Source of the DNA: Corynebacterium alimapuense | GTDB taxonomy: Bacteria; Actinomycetota; Actinomycetes; Mycobacteriales; Mycobacteriaceae | NCBI RefSeq assembly: GCF_003716585.1 | Contig: NZ_PTJO01000003.1 | Span: forward strand, 1-64,000 | DNA: 64,000 bases | Reading direction: 5' to 3' | In this document: positions 47,104 through 55,785 of the stretch, one piece after another | How positions within the stretch are numbered: the first letter of the stretch is position 1 | Layout: each line of letters begins with the position of its first letter | Notes under the pieces: generated by a model | What the model saw: only the letters and a program-made list of their open reading frames with translations | Told to the model about the DNA's origin: nothing | The model's database searches: none | Program-made: the position numbers and the translations under genes

Positions 47104-47918
47104 GCCGACTCCTTCACAGTGGTCAGTTCCGCAATCTCAGCGGAAGTGAGTAGATAAAGCGCATCAATCCAAGCTACGGCGAAACTGCCCGGGGCCTGCG
47201 CGCGCCGGGCAGCCACCTGGCCAGCAGCTCCAGCGTGAGCGTGGGCGGCGAGGACCGCATCATGAGGCTTCAAGCCAGGTAGTGCCAGATAAGCAGCTGT
47301 TAGAGCTCCCAAGGAACAGCCGGTGCCGATGACTCTTTGCATCAGCGGATCTCCCGACTTCAGCCAGGTAACCCGGCCACTGGAGACAATGAGGTCCCTT
47401 GGACCAGAGACCGCGATGACCCCACCGGTGCGGATGGCTAGCTCCTGGGCCGCCGGTAGCGCTTCGATCACCGCTTCGGTGGAATCCACCCCTCGGCCAC
47501 CGGTGCTATGCCCAGCCAAGGCAACGATTTCGGAGGCATTGCCGCGGATAGCTGCTGGATGGGCATCGAGTACAGAGCGCAGAAACATGGTGCGGTGAAC
47601 AAGTCCGCCAGCGGCCACCGGGTCCATCACCCAGGGGGTACCAGCCCCCACGGCGCCGCGAATGGCCTCTCTCATGCCAGCGTATTGCTCAGCCGAGGGA
47701 GTGCCAGGGTTGATCAATACGCCATCGGCCACAGCGGCAAATTCGGCGGATTCCTCCGGAGTATCAGCCATCGCTGGTGAAGCACCAGCAGCCAAGAGGA
47801 CGTTGGCGGTGATTTCCATGACCACCGAATTGGTAAGGCACTGGACCAAGGGAGCGGTCTCTCGTAGGAGATCGATCGCGGTCAGATACGGAGAAGTAGA
47901 TGGAAGTGAGTCTTCCAT
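47100..47918 (-). CDS. thiM: Hydroxyethylthiazole kinase
   Basis: The 272-residue enzyme phosphorylates salvaged hydroxyethylthiazole. Motifs: [52 protein letters not shown] and [18 protein letters not shown] chose the ATG at 47918, which is 6 bases from the AAGGGA ribosome site at the end of the TPP riboswitch, over the in-frame TTG at 47924. First gene of the thi operon. Confidence 0.95.
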   Translation of the reverse strand: MEDSLPSTSPYLTAIDLLRETAPLVQCLTNSVVMEITANVLLAAGASPAMADTPEESAEFAAVADGVLINPGTPSAEQYAGMREAIRGAVGAGTPWVMDPVAAGGLVHRTMFLRSVLDAHPAAIRGNASEIVALAGHSTGGRGVDSTEAVIEALPAAQELAIRTGGVIAVSGPRDLIVSSGRVTWLKSGDPLMQRVIGTGCSLGALTAAYLALPGLKPHDAVLAAHAHAGAAGQVAARRAQAPGSFAVAWIDALYLLTSAEIAELTTVKESA

Positions 47919-47924
47919 TGACAA

Positions 47925-48012
47925 TCCCTTCGCTAGTTCGAGCTAGAGCAGGTTCGATGGGTATGATCTCAGCGCTAGTGCCTGTTGTTTATGAGCAGGC
48001 GCACCCCATGTC
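47925..48012 (-). promoter_or_regulatory. TPP riboswitch (THI element)
   Basis: On the minus strand the conserved boxes appear in order: GGGGTGC (48007-48001), CTGAGAT (47972-47966) followed by CATACCC, GAACCTG (47955-47949) and the closing AGCGAAGGGA (to 47926). The last box contains the ribosome site of thiM, so ligand binding should block translation initiation. Confidence 0.93.
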
Positions 48013-48032
48013 GTGTTGTTGAACATTAGCAA

Positions 48033-48060
48033 ACCGGCAGCACTCAAGAGTGTTGCCGGT
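48033..48060 (-). terminator. Terminator of the pfl operon
   Basis: ACCGGCAGCACTC (48033-48045) pairs with GAGTGTTGCCGGT (48048-48060) with one wobble. On the minus strand it lies 22 bp after the pflA stop and is followed by TTT. Confidence 0.8.
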
Positions 48061-48082
48061 CATAGTTAGCTGCGGGTTGGTG

Positions 48083-48955
48083 CTAATAGGTAGCTAGTCC
48101 ATGCGCACGAAAGGTCTCTCGAGCGGCCTCTAGTGATTCAAGACTCGGTGGAGTGGCATCTCCGAGCTGGTAGTCCAAACCCAGCTCACGCCATTTGTCA
48201 GCACCCATGTTGTGGAAGGGCAGAACCTCAACTCTTTCGACATTGGGCCAATGAGAGACGATCTCAGCTACGCCAGCGACATTGTCAGGGTCATCGGTGA
48301 GACCTGGCACCAGCACAAATCTGATCCATACTGGCTTATGTGCTTTTGCTAAGCGGTCACCAAAATCGAGCGTTGGCTGCAAGGCCCGGCTGGTGACCTT
48401 GTGATAGGTGCTCGGGTCTGAAGACTTGATATCGAGCAGCACTAAGTCGATATTGCCTAGATCTTCATCGCTTAACCGAGAGCCAAGGAACCCAGAGGTG
48501 TCGATGGCAGTGTGAATCCCAGCGTCGTGAGCTGCTGCTAATACCCGGCGGGTGAACGCAATTTGGAAGAGCGGTTCACCACCAGACAGCGTCAATCCAC
48601 CACCAGTGGCGGAGAATATTCGCCGATAGCGAGTGACCCTCTTAACGACGTCCTCGACCCGCTCCACCGTTCCAGTGCGCATTTCCATGGTGTCTGGGTT
48701 GTGGCAGTACAGACACCGCAATGGACAGCCCGAAAGGAAAAGCGTCATGCGCGTGCCCGGACCATCAACGGCAGTGACCATTTCCCATGAATGGACCAGC
48801 GCGATATCGCCGGTGTGGCGAGCCGCTAGAAGTTCCGGACGTTCTAGCTCTGAGGCACATTCACTGGCGCCACCGAGCCCACCGGCGATGCCCCGTACCC
48901 GGTCACCGATCTCGGGTTCGAGGCGAACGACGCCGGTGACCCCGTCACCGCTCAT
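48083..48955 (-). CDS. pflA: Pyruvate formate-lyase activating enzyme (radical SAM)
   Basis: The 290-residue enzyme has the radical-SAM cluster motif in [18 protein letters not shown] (CxxxCxxC) and the SAM-binding GGG region [11 protein letters not shown]. The family start [13 protein letters not shown] is preceded by about 60 extra residues compared with E. coli PflA (246 aa). The extension ([21 protein letters not shown]) has no cluster-binding cysteines; a shorter start is possible but I see no better ribosome site. It installs the glycyl radical on the small subunit encoded just upstream, with which it overlaps by 4 bases. Confidence 0.94.
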   Translation of the reverse strand: MSGDGVTGVVRLEPEIGDRVRGIAGGLGGASECASELERPELLAARHTGDIALVHSWEMVTAVDGPGTRMTLFLSGCPLRCLYCHNPDTMEMRTGTVERVEDVVKRVTRYRRIFSATGGGLTLSGGEPLFQIAFTRRVLAAAHDAGIHTAIDTSGFLGSRLSDEDLGNIDLVLLDIKSSDPSTYHKVTSRALQPTLDFGDRLAKAHKPVWIRFVLVPGLTDDPDNVAGVAEIVSHWPNVERVEVLPFHNMGADKWRELGLDYQLGDATPPSLESLEAARETFRAHGLATY

Positions 48956-49203
48956 GCACCGTGGTGGAAGGTACGGGAGATGACGTCGCGCTGCTGGTCC
49001 TTGGACAGCTTGACGAAGTTGACGGCGTAGCCGGATACCCGGACGGTTAGATTCGGGTACTTTTCCGGGTGGTCCATGGCGGCTTCGAGGGTGGACTGCT
49101 CGAGGACGTTGATATTGGCGTGGTAGAGACCGGAATCCATCTGATGCTCGGAGCGAGCAGATTTCATGGCGGTGAGGCGCTCGTCGAAAGTCTTAGTAGG
49201 CAT
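48952..49203 (-). CDS. Separate glycyl-radical domain of pyruvate formate-lyase (GrcA-like small subunit)
   Basis: The 83-residue protein matches the C-terminal domain of Pfl[23 protein letters not shown] with the radical Gly in RVSGYAV (about residue 58) and the ending [11 protein letters not shown]. An N-terminal stretch of about 30 residues ([21 protein letters not shown]) has no match in E. coli PflB. The frame is the same as pflB, separated by one TAA and four codons, and TAAGGAG forms its ribosome site 8 bases before the ATG. It must dock into the catalytic subunit for activity. Confidence 0.93.
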   Translation of the reverse strand: MPTKTFDERLTAMKSARSEHQMDSGLYHANINVLEQSTLEAAMDHPEKYPNLTVRVSGYAVNFVKLSKDQQRDVISRTFHHGA

Positions 49204-49215
49204 GGTGATTACTCC

Positions 49216-51303
49216 TTAGTTGGTGTCCATGATGAAACCGGCATCCAGGATGCCGACGAGGTTAGTGGTCTGCTCAGCTTTAGTGCGGCCAAGTCCGGAA
49301 GGGGTGATGGTGTTGGTCAACGAGATTCCGTCGAGGGCATCGTGGTAGTCGAGCTTGCCCACCGACAGCATCGAGGCGACCATGCCGTGTTGGTCGGCGC
49401 CATTTTCAGGGTTGGCACCCGGCGCGAATGGGGTGCCTGCTCGGTGGCCGGAGGGGAAGTTTCCGGTGGCGTTGCCGTAGACGACATTCGAGGTGATCGT
49501 AAGCACCGACTGGGTAGGAATAGCGTCCCGATACATCGGGATGGCCTTGATCTTGGACATGACGGTGTGGACGATGGTTGCGGCAATATCGTCAGCCCGA
49601 TCGTCATCATTTCCGTAGCAGGGGAAGTCACCCTCGACGGTGTAGTCCACGATGAGGCCGGATTCATCGCGCACAGGGGTCACAGTGGCGTACTTGATGG
49701 CAGACAGGGAGTCAGCCACGATGGACAGCCCGGCGATGCCGCAGCCCATGGAACGGATGACATCCGAGTCATGCAGCGCCATCTCTACTGCCTCGTAGGC
49801 ATACTTATCGTGGCAGTAGTGGATGATGTTCAGCGCTTCGACGTAGGTACCGATGACCCAGTCGAGCATGAGCTCGTATTTTTCCCAGACCTCATCGAAG
49901 TCCAAGGGACCATCACCTTCGATAGGAGTGTGATCCTGGGTGATCTGCTTGCCGGTCATTTCATCGCGGCCGCCGTTGATGGCGTAGAGCAATGACTTGG
50001 CGGCGTTGACTCGGGCGCCGAAGAACTGCATCTGCTTACCGACGGTCATCGGCGATACGCAGCAAGCAATGGCGGCGTCGTCGCCCCACTGGTCGCGGAT
50101 TTGCTTATCCGATTCGTACTGGATGGAGGAAGTCTCGATGGAGATCTCCGCGCAGAGCTGCTTATAGCCAGCTGGCAGCTTATCGTCCCAGAACACGGTG
50201 ATATTCGGCTCCGGGGCGGGGCCTAGGTTGCGCAGGGTTTGCAGCAGCCGGAAGGAGGTCTTAGTGACCTGTGGGCGACCATCAGCCATGAAGCCAGCAT
50301 CCGACCAGGTGGCCCAGTAGGGGTCACCGGAGAAGATCTGGTCGTAGTCGATGGTGCGGAGGAAACGGACGATGCGCAGTTTGAGAACCAAGGAATCGAT
50401 GATCTCTTGGGCGCCTTGCTCATCGAGAATGCCAGCTGCTAAATCGCGCTCGATATAAATATCGAAGAAGGAAGAGAGTCGGCCAAAGGACATGGCCGCA
50501 CCATCTTGGGACTTGATAGCGCCGAGATAACCGAAATAGGTCCACTGCACTGCCTCTTGAGCGGTGGTAGCGGGCTCAGAGATGTCGAAGCCATAGTCGG
50601 CGGCCATCTTCTTGAGCTTTATGAGGGCCTTGATCTGCTCGGAGTGCTCTTCGCGGAAACGCGCCCAGTGCTCACTGAACCCTTGAGAGCCTACCGCGTG
50701 CTTGGCTGCTTGCTTTTCCTCGATGAGGCGGTCTACGCCGTAGAGAGCTACTCGACGGTAGTCACCGATGATGCGGCCACGCCCGTAGGAATCAGGCAGG
50801 CCAGTGATGATGTGGGAAGAACGGGCAGCACGGATGCGCGGGGTGTAGATATCGAAAACCGCATCATTGTGGGTCTTGCGATAACGGGAGAAGATTTCCT
50901 TGACCGCAGGGTCAACTTCCTTGCCGGCTTCCTTGATCGCCGTTTCAACCATGCGCCAGCCACCGTAGGGCATCATGGCGCGCTTGAGTGGGACATCGGT
51001 TTGCAGGCCGACGATTACATCGTCGTCCTCGCTAATGTAGCCAGGTCCGAAGGCATCGATATCGGCAGGGGTGGTGGTGTCAACGTCATAGACTCGACGC
51101 TCCCGCTCTACTGATAGATAGGTCTCCTCGAGGTGGCGCCAGGTACGCAGCGTCTTGTCTGTGGAGCCAACTAGGAAGTCTTGGCTGCCGAGGTAGGGCA
51201 AATAGTTGCGGGTGATGAAATCACTGACGTTGATGGTCTCGGTCCAAGAACCCTTGTGGAATCCCTGCCAGGCCTGAGTATCTGGTGCGGTAACGGTAGT
51301 CAC
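49216..51303 (-). CDS. pflB: Pyruvate formate-lyase catalytic subunit lacking the glycyl-radical domain
   Basis: The protein of about 695 residues aligns with PflB from the start (TQAWQGFHKGSW) through the active-site cysteine pair (AIACCVSPMTVGKQMQFFGARVN split around residue 410) to TTNLVGILDAGFIMDTN. It ends exactly where the radical domain should begin; E. coli PflB has 760 residues including it. I prefer the GTG at 51303 (GAAAGG upstream, length ahead of AWQGF like E. coli) to the ATG at 51336. It cleaves pyruvate with CoA to acetyl-CoA and formate under anaerobic conditions. Confidence 0.93.
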   Translation of the reverse strand: MTTVTAPDTQAWQGFHKGSWTETINVSDFITRNYLPYLGSQDFLVGSTDKTLRTWRHLEETYLSVERERRVYDVDTTTPADIDAFGPGYISEDDDVIVGLQTDVPLKRAMMPYGGWRMVETAIKEAGKEVDPAVKEIFSRYRKTHNDAVFDIYTPRIRAARSSHIITGLPDSYGRGRIIGDYRRVALYGVDRLIEEKQAAKHAVGSQGFSEHWARFREEHSEQIKALIKLKKMAADYGFDISEPATTAQEAVQWTYFGYLGAIKSQDGAAMSFGRLSSFFDIYIERDLAAGILDEQGAQEIIDSLVLKLRIVRFLRTIDYDQIFSGDPYWATWSDAGFMADGRPQVTKTSFRLLQTLRNLGPAPEPNITVFWDDKLPAGYKQLCAEISIETSSIQYESDKQIRDQWGDDAAIACCVSPMTVGKQMQFFGARVNAAKSLLYAINGGRDEMTGKQITQDHTPIEGDGPLDFDEVWEKYELMLDWVIGTYVEALNIIHYCHDKYAYEAVEMALHDSDVIRSMGCGIAGLSIVADSLSAIKYATVTPVRDESGLIVDYTVEGDFPCYGNDDDRADDIAATIVHTVMSKIKAIPMYRDAIPTQSVLTITSNVVYGNATGNFPSGHRAGTPFAPGANPENGADQHGMVASMLSVGKLDYHDALDGISLTNTITPSGLGRTKAEQTTNLVGILDAGFIMDTN

Positions 51304-51437
51304 AGGCGTGCCTTTCAGCTGGTTAACGGCGTTCATGAATGCTCATGGCGACCCAGCTGCCCTTACCTACCCTTGCGTCCGCCACCGATGTGATCTTCGG
51401 CCAGACGATTTGAAGCGGTGCGCCACGATACATTTCT

Positions 51438-51457
51438 AGTATAGGTGGTCTGACCAC
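51438..51457 (-). promoter_or_regulatory. pflB promoter -10 with adjoining GntR/FadR-type operator
   Basis: On the minus strand TATACT (51443-51438) is a perfect-looking -10. Directly upstream lies the palindrome GTGGTCAGACCAC (51457-51445). Its core TGGTCAGACCA fits TNGTNNNACNA, the pattern of FadR/LldR/PdhR-type regulators. A site between -35 and -10 would suit repression. There is no good -35. Confidence 0.6.
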
Positions 51458-51477
51458 ACGGTGGGGCATTAACTACT

Positions 51478-51515
51478 AAAGACCCGATCCCAGCAGGTGC
51501 CAGGATCGGGTCTTT
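51478..51515 (-). terminator. Terminator after ndh
   Basis: AAAGACCCGATCC (51478-51490) pairs perfectly with GGATCGGGTCTTT (51503-51515). On the minus strand it is 28 bp after the ndh stop and ends in TTT. It insulates ndh from the pfl operon that follows on the same strand. Confidence 0.9.
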
Positions 51516-51543
51516 GAGAAAAGCTACAGGTAGTGGGTGAAAA

Positions 51544-52956
51544 CTAGCGCTTACCCGTGAACTTGGTGGTGTCACGCAATTCGATCGGGGTATCGCCCTC
51601 GATCTCGGTGGTGAACTGCTGCAACTTCATCAGCGCGGTACGCGAGTGGAGCTGCTGGCGGGTGGTAGCCAAGTTGTAGCGGGAAGGCCACAGCGCATTG
51701 AGACCCCAGTTGAGCATGGATACCGCACGGTTGCGGAAGCCCACCAAGAACATCACGTGGACGGCGAGCCAGAGCAGCCAGCCGACGAAGCCGGTGACCT
51801 CGACCTTGCCCATCTTGACCACGGCGTTGAAGCGGGAAACGATGGCCATCGAGCCCTTGTCGAAGTACTCGAACGGCTGACGAGCCTTGTCCTCAGAATC
51901 CTCAGAGTTCTCGGCAGCAATCTGCTCAGCAGCGTACTGGCCAGCCTGGATTGCGACCTGGGCGACGCCCGGCAGGCCTTCACGGTTCATCATATCGCCT
52001 ACGACGAAGACGTTTTTGTGCTCGCCGACGGTCAGATCCTCGTTGACTGGGACTCGTCCGGCCCGGTCAACCTCAACGCCAGCCTGTTCCGCGATCAGGC
52101 GGCCAAGCGGGGATGCGGACACGCCAGCGGACCAGATCTTGGTCAGTGCGTCGATGGTGTACTCGTTGCCATCGCTGGTGTCTTTGTAAGTGACGGTCTT
52201 CTCATCCAAGTCGGTGACCAAAGCATTGAGCTTGACGGTAACGCCAAGACGCTCGAGCTCGCGCTGAGCATTGTTGCCCAAACGCTTGCCGAAGGGCGGC
52301 AATACCTGCGGAGCACCATCAAGCAAGATGATCTTGGCGGAGGTGGTGGAGAAGTTGGAGTACTCACCGGAGAGCGTGCGGTGGGAAAGCTCGGCCAGCT
52401 GGCCAGCCAGCTCCACACCGGTGGGGCCAGCGCCGACGATGACGAAGGTCAGCAGGCGCTCGCGCTGGGCAGCATCCTTAGCCAGTTCAGCACGCTCGAA
52501 AGCGCCGATGACACGGGCACGGATTTCCAGTGCGTCATCGATAGTCTTCATACCCGGGGCAAACTCGGCGAACTGGTCGTTGCCAAAGTAAGACTGCGAG
52601 GAACCAGCAGCGACGATCAGGGAGTCATACTCGAAAACGCGATCGTAGGCGCCCAGTGAGGTGGTGACTAGGTGGCCTTCTAGGTCAATATCGGTGACCT
52701 CAGCCTTAACGACGTTGACATTGTCCTGCTTACGGAGGATCTGACGGGTCGAGGGAGCGATCTCACCAGAGGACAGGATGCCAGTAGCTACCTGATACAA
52801 CAGCGGCTGGAAAAGGTGATGGTTGGTGCGGTCGATGATCGTAATATCGACATTAGCCTTGTTCAGTTCCTTGGCGGCGAACATTCCACCGAAGCCAGAT
52901 CCAATGATGACTACATGGTGGCGGCCGCTAGCCGGGCGAAAGGGAGAGTTCGTCAT
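51544..52956 (-). CDS. ndh: Type II NADH dehydrogenase
   Basis: The 470-residue flavoprotein oxidises NADH and reduces menaquinone without pumping protons. FAD site: HHVVIIGSGFGGMFAAKELN. NAD site: FVIVGAGPTGVELAGQLAELS. FAD second motif: VFVVGDMMNREGLPGVAQVAIQ. A C-terminal hydrophobic segment (VTGFVGWLLWLAVHVMFLVGF, about 390-410) anchors it to the membrane. Position next to the cyclopropane-synthase-like gene matches C. glutamicum. Confidence 0.96.
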   Translation of the reverse strand: MTNSPFRPASGRHHVVIIGSGFGGMFAAKELNKANVDITIIDRTNHHLFQPLLYQVATGILSSGEIAPSTRQILRKQDNVNVVKAEVTDIDLEGHLVTTSLGAYDRVFEYDSLIVAAGSSQSYFGNDQFAEFAPGMKTIDDALEIRARVIGAFERAELAKDAAQRERLLTFVIVGAGPTGVELAGQLAELSHRTLSGEYSNFSTTSAKIILLDGAPQVLPPFGKRLGNNAQRELERLGVTVKLNALVTDLDEKTVTYKDTSDGNEYTIDALTKIWSAGVSASPLGRLIAEQAGVEVDRAGRVPVNEDLTVGEHKNVFVVGDMMNREGLPGVAQVAIQAGQYAAEQIAAENSEDSEDKARQPFEYFDKGSMAIVSRFNAVVKMGKVEVTGFVGWLLWLAVHVMFLVGFRNRAVSMLNWGLNALWPSRYNLATTRQQLHSRTALMKLQQFTTEIEGDTPIELRDTTKFTGKR

Positions 52957-53127
52957 AATCTTAATTTCCTCAACGTGTGGGTGGGAATCAACGACACCAT
53001 GTTAACTGGTTCGCTCGATATCTACTGACCGGGGATATCGTGAAACTGTAGTCTAACCCCGGATAGCTGCATTGGCATCGACGCGCCTGAATGATTCGGA
53101 CAGCATAGGGGGTTAGCATGGTCGGCT

Positions 53128-54423
53128 GTGAGGCAATCCCATCTGACGGCTATTGATGCTGACGCTTGGCCTGGCGTGGCCTGGGTACCAACCGGTCGAA
53201 TAATTGGTATCCGTGCCCGTCTAGCAGAGGCGTCTTTCGCGCGTGCCTGCGCGGATGCCGGACTAGACCTAGATATCAACGGCTCCCCGGATTTGATCGT
53301 GGAAGAAGAAGAGCTGTTCTCCCGCATCGCAATTTCAGGCTGGTTGGGTCTGGCCGAAGGCTATTTAGCGGGGGAGTGGCGTGCTGAAAAATTAGCAGAC
53401 GTCCTCGAAGCTTTACTGCGCTCTGATTATCATCCGCGAGTCCCTTTAGGGCATCGAAAAATGAGCCCAAGGCGTTTCCAAGGCGGCGAGCTGCCCGCGG
53501 ATCTTGTTCGATTGAGCTCCGGTGATGGGATGAGCGCATTCGGAGGAGTTTTTGCCTCCGGCGTTCCGACAACGGTGCGTACCGCTGTACCTAGTTTTGT
53601 TTCGGGGCATAAGGGCCCGCAAACCCATTTCGTTGATTTAACTACTTTTTCAGATCCCGTCGCAGCAGAGCGTGACGATCTGCGCGATGCGCAGGATCGT
53701 AGTGTTGAGATGCTTCTCGACGCCGCCCGAGTCTCTGCGGGCACACATCTGCTGGAATATCCCGGCACCGGCGGGTCGATCGCGATTGGGGCGACCCATC
53801 GCCGGGCGACCGTCGATACGCTTACTGCAGATCCGGACTATGCCCGAGCGGTGGAGGAGCGGCTTACCTTGGCTGGGGTGGCTGAATCTGTGCAGACTTC
53901 GGTGATTGCTCGGCCCATTCCCGGTCCCAGGGAATGGCGGGGAAATTATGATGCGATCGTCAGCGTTGAGCGGCTAGAAGTTCTCTCGGCTCGCGAGCGA
54001 GTGGTTCTTATCCGTTCTCTCGATAGGCTGTTGACCATCGGCGGGCTGGCAGCAATACAGACGGTGGTGGCAACGGACTCGATGACGCAGGCGGCTCAAG
54101 CTTCTCTAGGCGTGCTATCAGCCTATATTTGGCCCGGGCTGAATTATCCCGGAGCCCAAGACATCCATCGGTTGGCAGACCGGGAGTCTGGTTTGCGGAT
54201 TATCGGACAGACTCATGTGGGCAATCACGCGAAGATTTCCCTCGGAATGCAGCGATCCATCTTTGATGGTCAAACCAGAGAAGCTGCTGCAGCCGGCTTC
54301 GATCCAGTATTCCGACGCTTGTGGGACTATCAATTCGCCCTGCGAGAAGCGCTATTTCGGCTCGGGATGCTTGATGTCGTGCAGTTCACGCTCACGCACC
54401 GAGATCGGCGCGGGCGCAGATAA
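53128..54423 (+). CDS. Cyclopropane-fatty-acid synthase-like SAM methyltransferase (UfaA-like), divergent
   Basis: The 431-residue protein has the CFA-synthase N-terminal domain (INGSPDLIVEEEELFSRIAISGWLGLAEGYLAGEW). The C-terminal Rossmann domain is altered: SAM motif I reads LLEYPGTGGSIAIGA, and the usual GHYDLSNDFF and YS-C-Y stretches are not recognisable. Later elements are kept (IVSVERLEVLSARERVVLI, GGLAAIQTV, YIWPGLNYPGAQDIHRL). The ndh neighbour is the locus of ufaA in C. glutamicum. It may alkylate unsaturated fatty acyl chains, or have lost that activity. Confidence 0.75.
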   Translation: MRQSHLTAIDADAWPGVAWVPTGRIIGIRARLAEASFARACADAGLDLDINGSPDLIVEEEELFSRIAISGWLGLAEGYLAGEWRAEKLADVLEALLRSDYHPRVPLGHRKMSPRRFQGGELPADLVRLSSGDGMSAFGGVFASGVPTTVRTAVPSFVSGHKGPQTHFVDLTTFSDPVAAERDDLRDAQDRSVEMLLDAARVSAGTHLLEYPGTGGSIAIGATHRRATVDTLTADPDYARAVEERLTLAGVAESVQTSVIARPIPGPREWRGNYDAIVSVERLEVLSARERVVLIRSLDRLLTIGGLAAIQTVVATDSMTQAAQASLGVLSAYIWPGLNYPGAQDIHRLADRESGLRIIGQTHVGNHAKISLGMQRSIFDGQTREAAAAGFDPVFRRLWDYQFALREALFRLGMLDVVQFTLTHRDRRGRR

Positions 54424-54598
54424 GCAGTCGATAAATGCTGGGACACAAGGAAGCTAGGGTCCAGTTTCTTTCCAGTGCCAATTGGCCGGGTGAGCTTGGA
54501 CGTAGTGTCTCTGCGGTAATTAGCTGGATGCCGGGAAATGGCTAGGTTCGTGAGTCTGCCGTCATTCGATCATCGGGAGTTTTCCGAACATTTTTATT

Positions 54599-54609
54599 GT
54601 CACAGTGAC
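54599..54609. promoter_or_regulatory. Palindrome GTCACAGTGAC upstream of iclR-type gene
   Basis: The 11-bp palindrome, followed by GTTA, lies 80 bp before the regulator start at 54689 in a 265-bp spacer (54424-54688). A nearly identical sequence, GTCACTGTGACGTTA, occurs at 60725-60739. It may be an autoregulatory operator. The rest of the spacer shows AT-rich promoter-like DNA only. Confidence 0.4.
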
Positions 54610-54688
54610 GTTAATCTATTATGGAGCAAGTTGGAGTTGAGGTGCAAAACCTTCGTTCCAAAGTCATCAAGTGGGTTAACGTTTACTT

Positions 54689-55492
54689 ATGGTTGTCAAT
54701 GATAAGCCGTCCGCGTCATCGCAAAAACCCCTTCTGGTGCTGGGGAAAATCAGTGCCATCTTGGATGCTTTTACTTTAACTCGGCCTACTCTTTCTCTGG
54801 GGGAGATACGAGAGGCAACAGGTATGCCACCGTCCACTGTGCAGCGTTTAGTTACTAATCTTGTGTCTCAAGGATTCCTTGAACGAGAGGAGGATTCCTT
54901 CAGAATCGGCATGAAGATGGCTTATTGGGCCGCTCCGGCAACGCGTGGTGTTGAGGTGCTCGAGCTCTTTAACCCACTGCTCAAGGAGCTTCGCGACTTG
55001 ACGAATGAGACAGTGTGTTTTTTTCGCTCAGAGCGAGACTATCGCGTATGCGTGGCTATGGCGGAAACTCGGCATACTTTGCGTCGTGCGATGCGGGTGG
55101 GTGCTATCTTGCCGCTCTATGCTGGCTCGGCTGGTCAGGTCCTATTGGCGTGGACTCCTGAGTTGTTGCAGCGCATTAAAGAGACTCCGCTACAACAGCT
55201 GACCGAGGCCACCATCACTTCTGCGGAAGAACTAGAAGCAACAGTAAAAAAGACTCGTCGGGATGGTTTTTCCATCACAACAGGTCAACGGGAGGACGGT
55301 GCTTCTGGAATCTCTGCACCAGTGTTTGATTCCGCAGGTGCAGCCGTTGGCGCATTAACAATCAGTGGGCCAACTATGCGGATGTCTTATGATATTTGTG
55401 AGGGCTGGATCGAGGAGCTGTTGTCTACTGCGGAGCGGATGACGCGGCTAATCGGCGGTCGCCTTCCCGACGATTCTCTTAATTACCCTTAA
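54689..55492 (+). CDS. IclR-family transcriptional regulator
   Basis: The 267-residue protein has a winged helix at about 15-75 (LLVLGKISAILDAFTL, LSLGEIREATGMPPSTVQRLVTNLVSQGFLER). The IclR effector domain follows (YAGSAGQVLLAWTPE, TITSAEELEATVKKTRRDGFSITTGQREDGASGISAPVFDS, LTISGPTMRM). IclR proteins usually control a neighbouring catabolic operon and bind a carboxylate. Here the candidate target is the convergent lyase/CoA-transferase/permease operon at 55786-59500. The 293 bp after its stop hold no gene that I can support. Confidence 0.92.
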   Translation: MVVNDKPSASSQKPLLVLGKISAILDAFTLTRPTLSLGEIREATGMPPSTVQRLVTNLVSQGFLEREEDSFRIGMKMAYWAAPATRGVEVLELFNPLLKELRDLTNETVCFFRSERDYRVCVAMAETRHTLRRAMRVGAILPLYAGSAGQVLLAWTPELLQRIKETPLQQLTEATITSAEELEATVKKTRRDGFSITTGQREDGASGISAPVFDSAGAAVGALTISGPTMRMSYDICEGWIEELLSTAERMTRLIGGRLPDDSLNYP

Positions 55493-55785
55493 AGTCCGAG
55501 CCGATCTCTCTAGCATCTAGTAGGTTATTTTCCTTTCCTCTGGCTAATTTCTATTAGAAAAATCTCTCTAGTTATTTCTACGTCGATGACTTTGCAACAC
55601 CATCCAATAGGCTGGAATTGGTTGAGGTTGACCGATCTTTAACGGTGGGCTGAATCTCCGGGCTGGGTGCTTCAGCGTCCAAGATTTCTGAAGCGGAGAT
55701 TAAGACCACCCATCACCCATCCTGTCTAATCCTTCTATCTTGGCCTAAATCCAGGGTGGTGGGCAGTGCCCATTAAGTGTGAGTT

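Noticed and set aside
49069..49995. 308-codon open frame opposite the 3' part of pflB
   Set aside because: It is the antisense shadow of a high-GC gene; pflB has all catalytic motifs in its own frame and the antisense product resembles nothing.
51646..52659. 337-codon open frame opposite ndh
   Set aside because: ndh carries both dinucleotide-binding motifs in the minus frame; the plus frame is a codon-bias artefact without a start signal.
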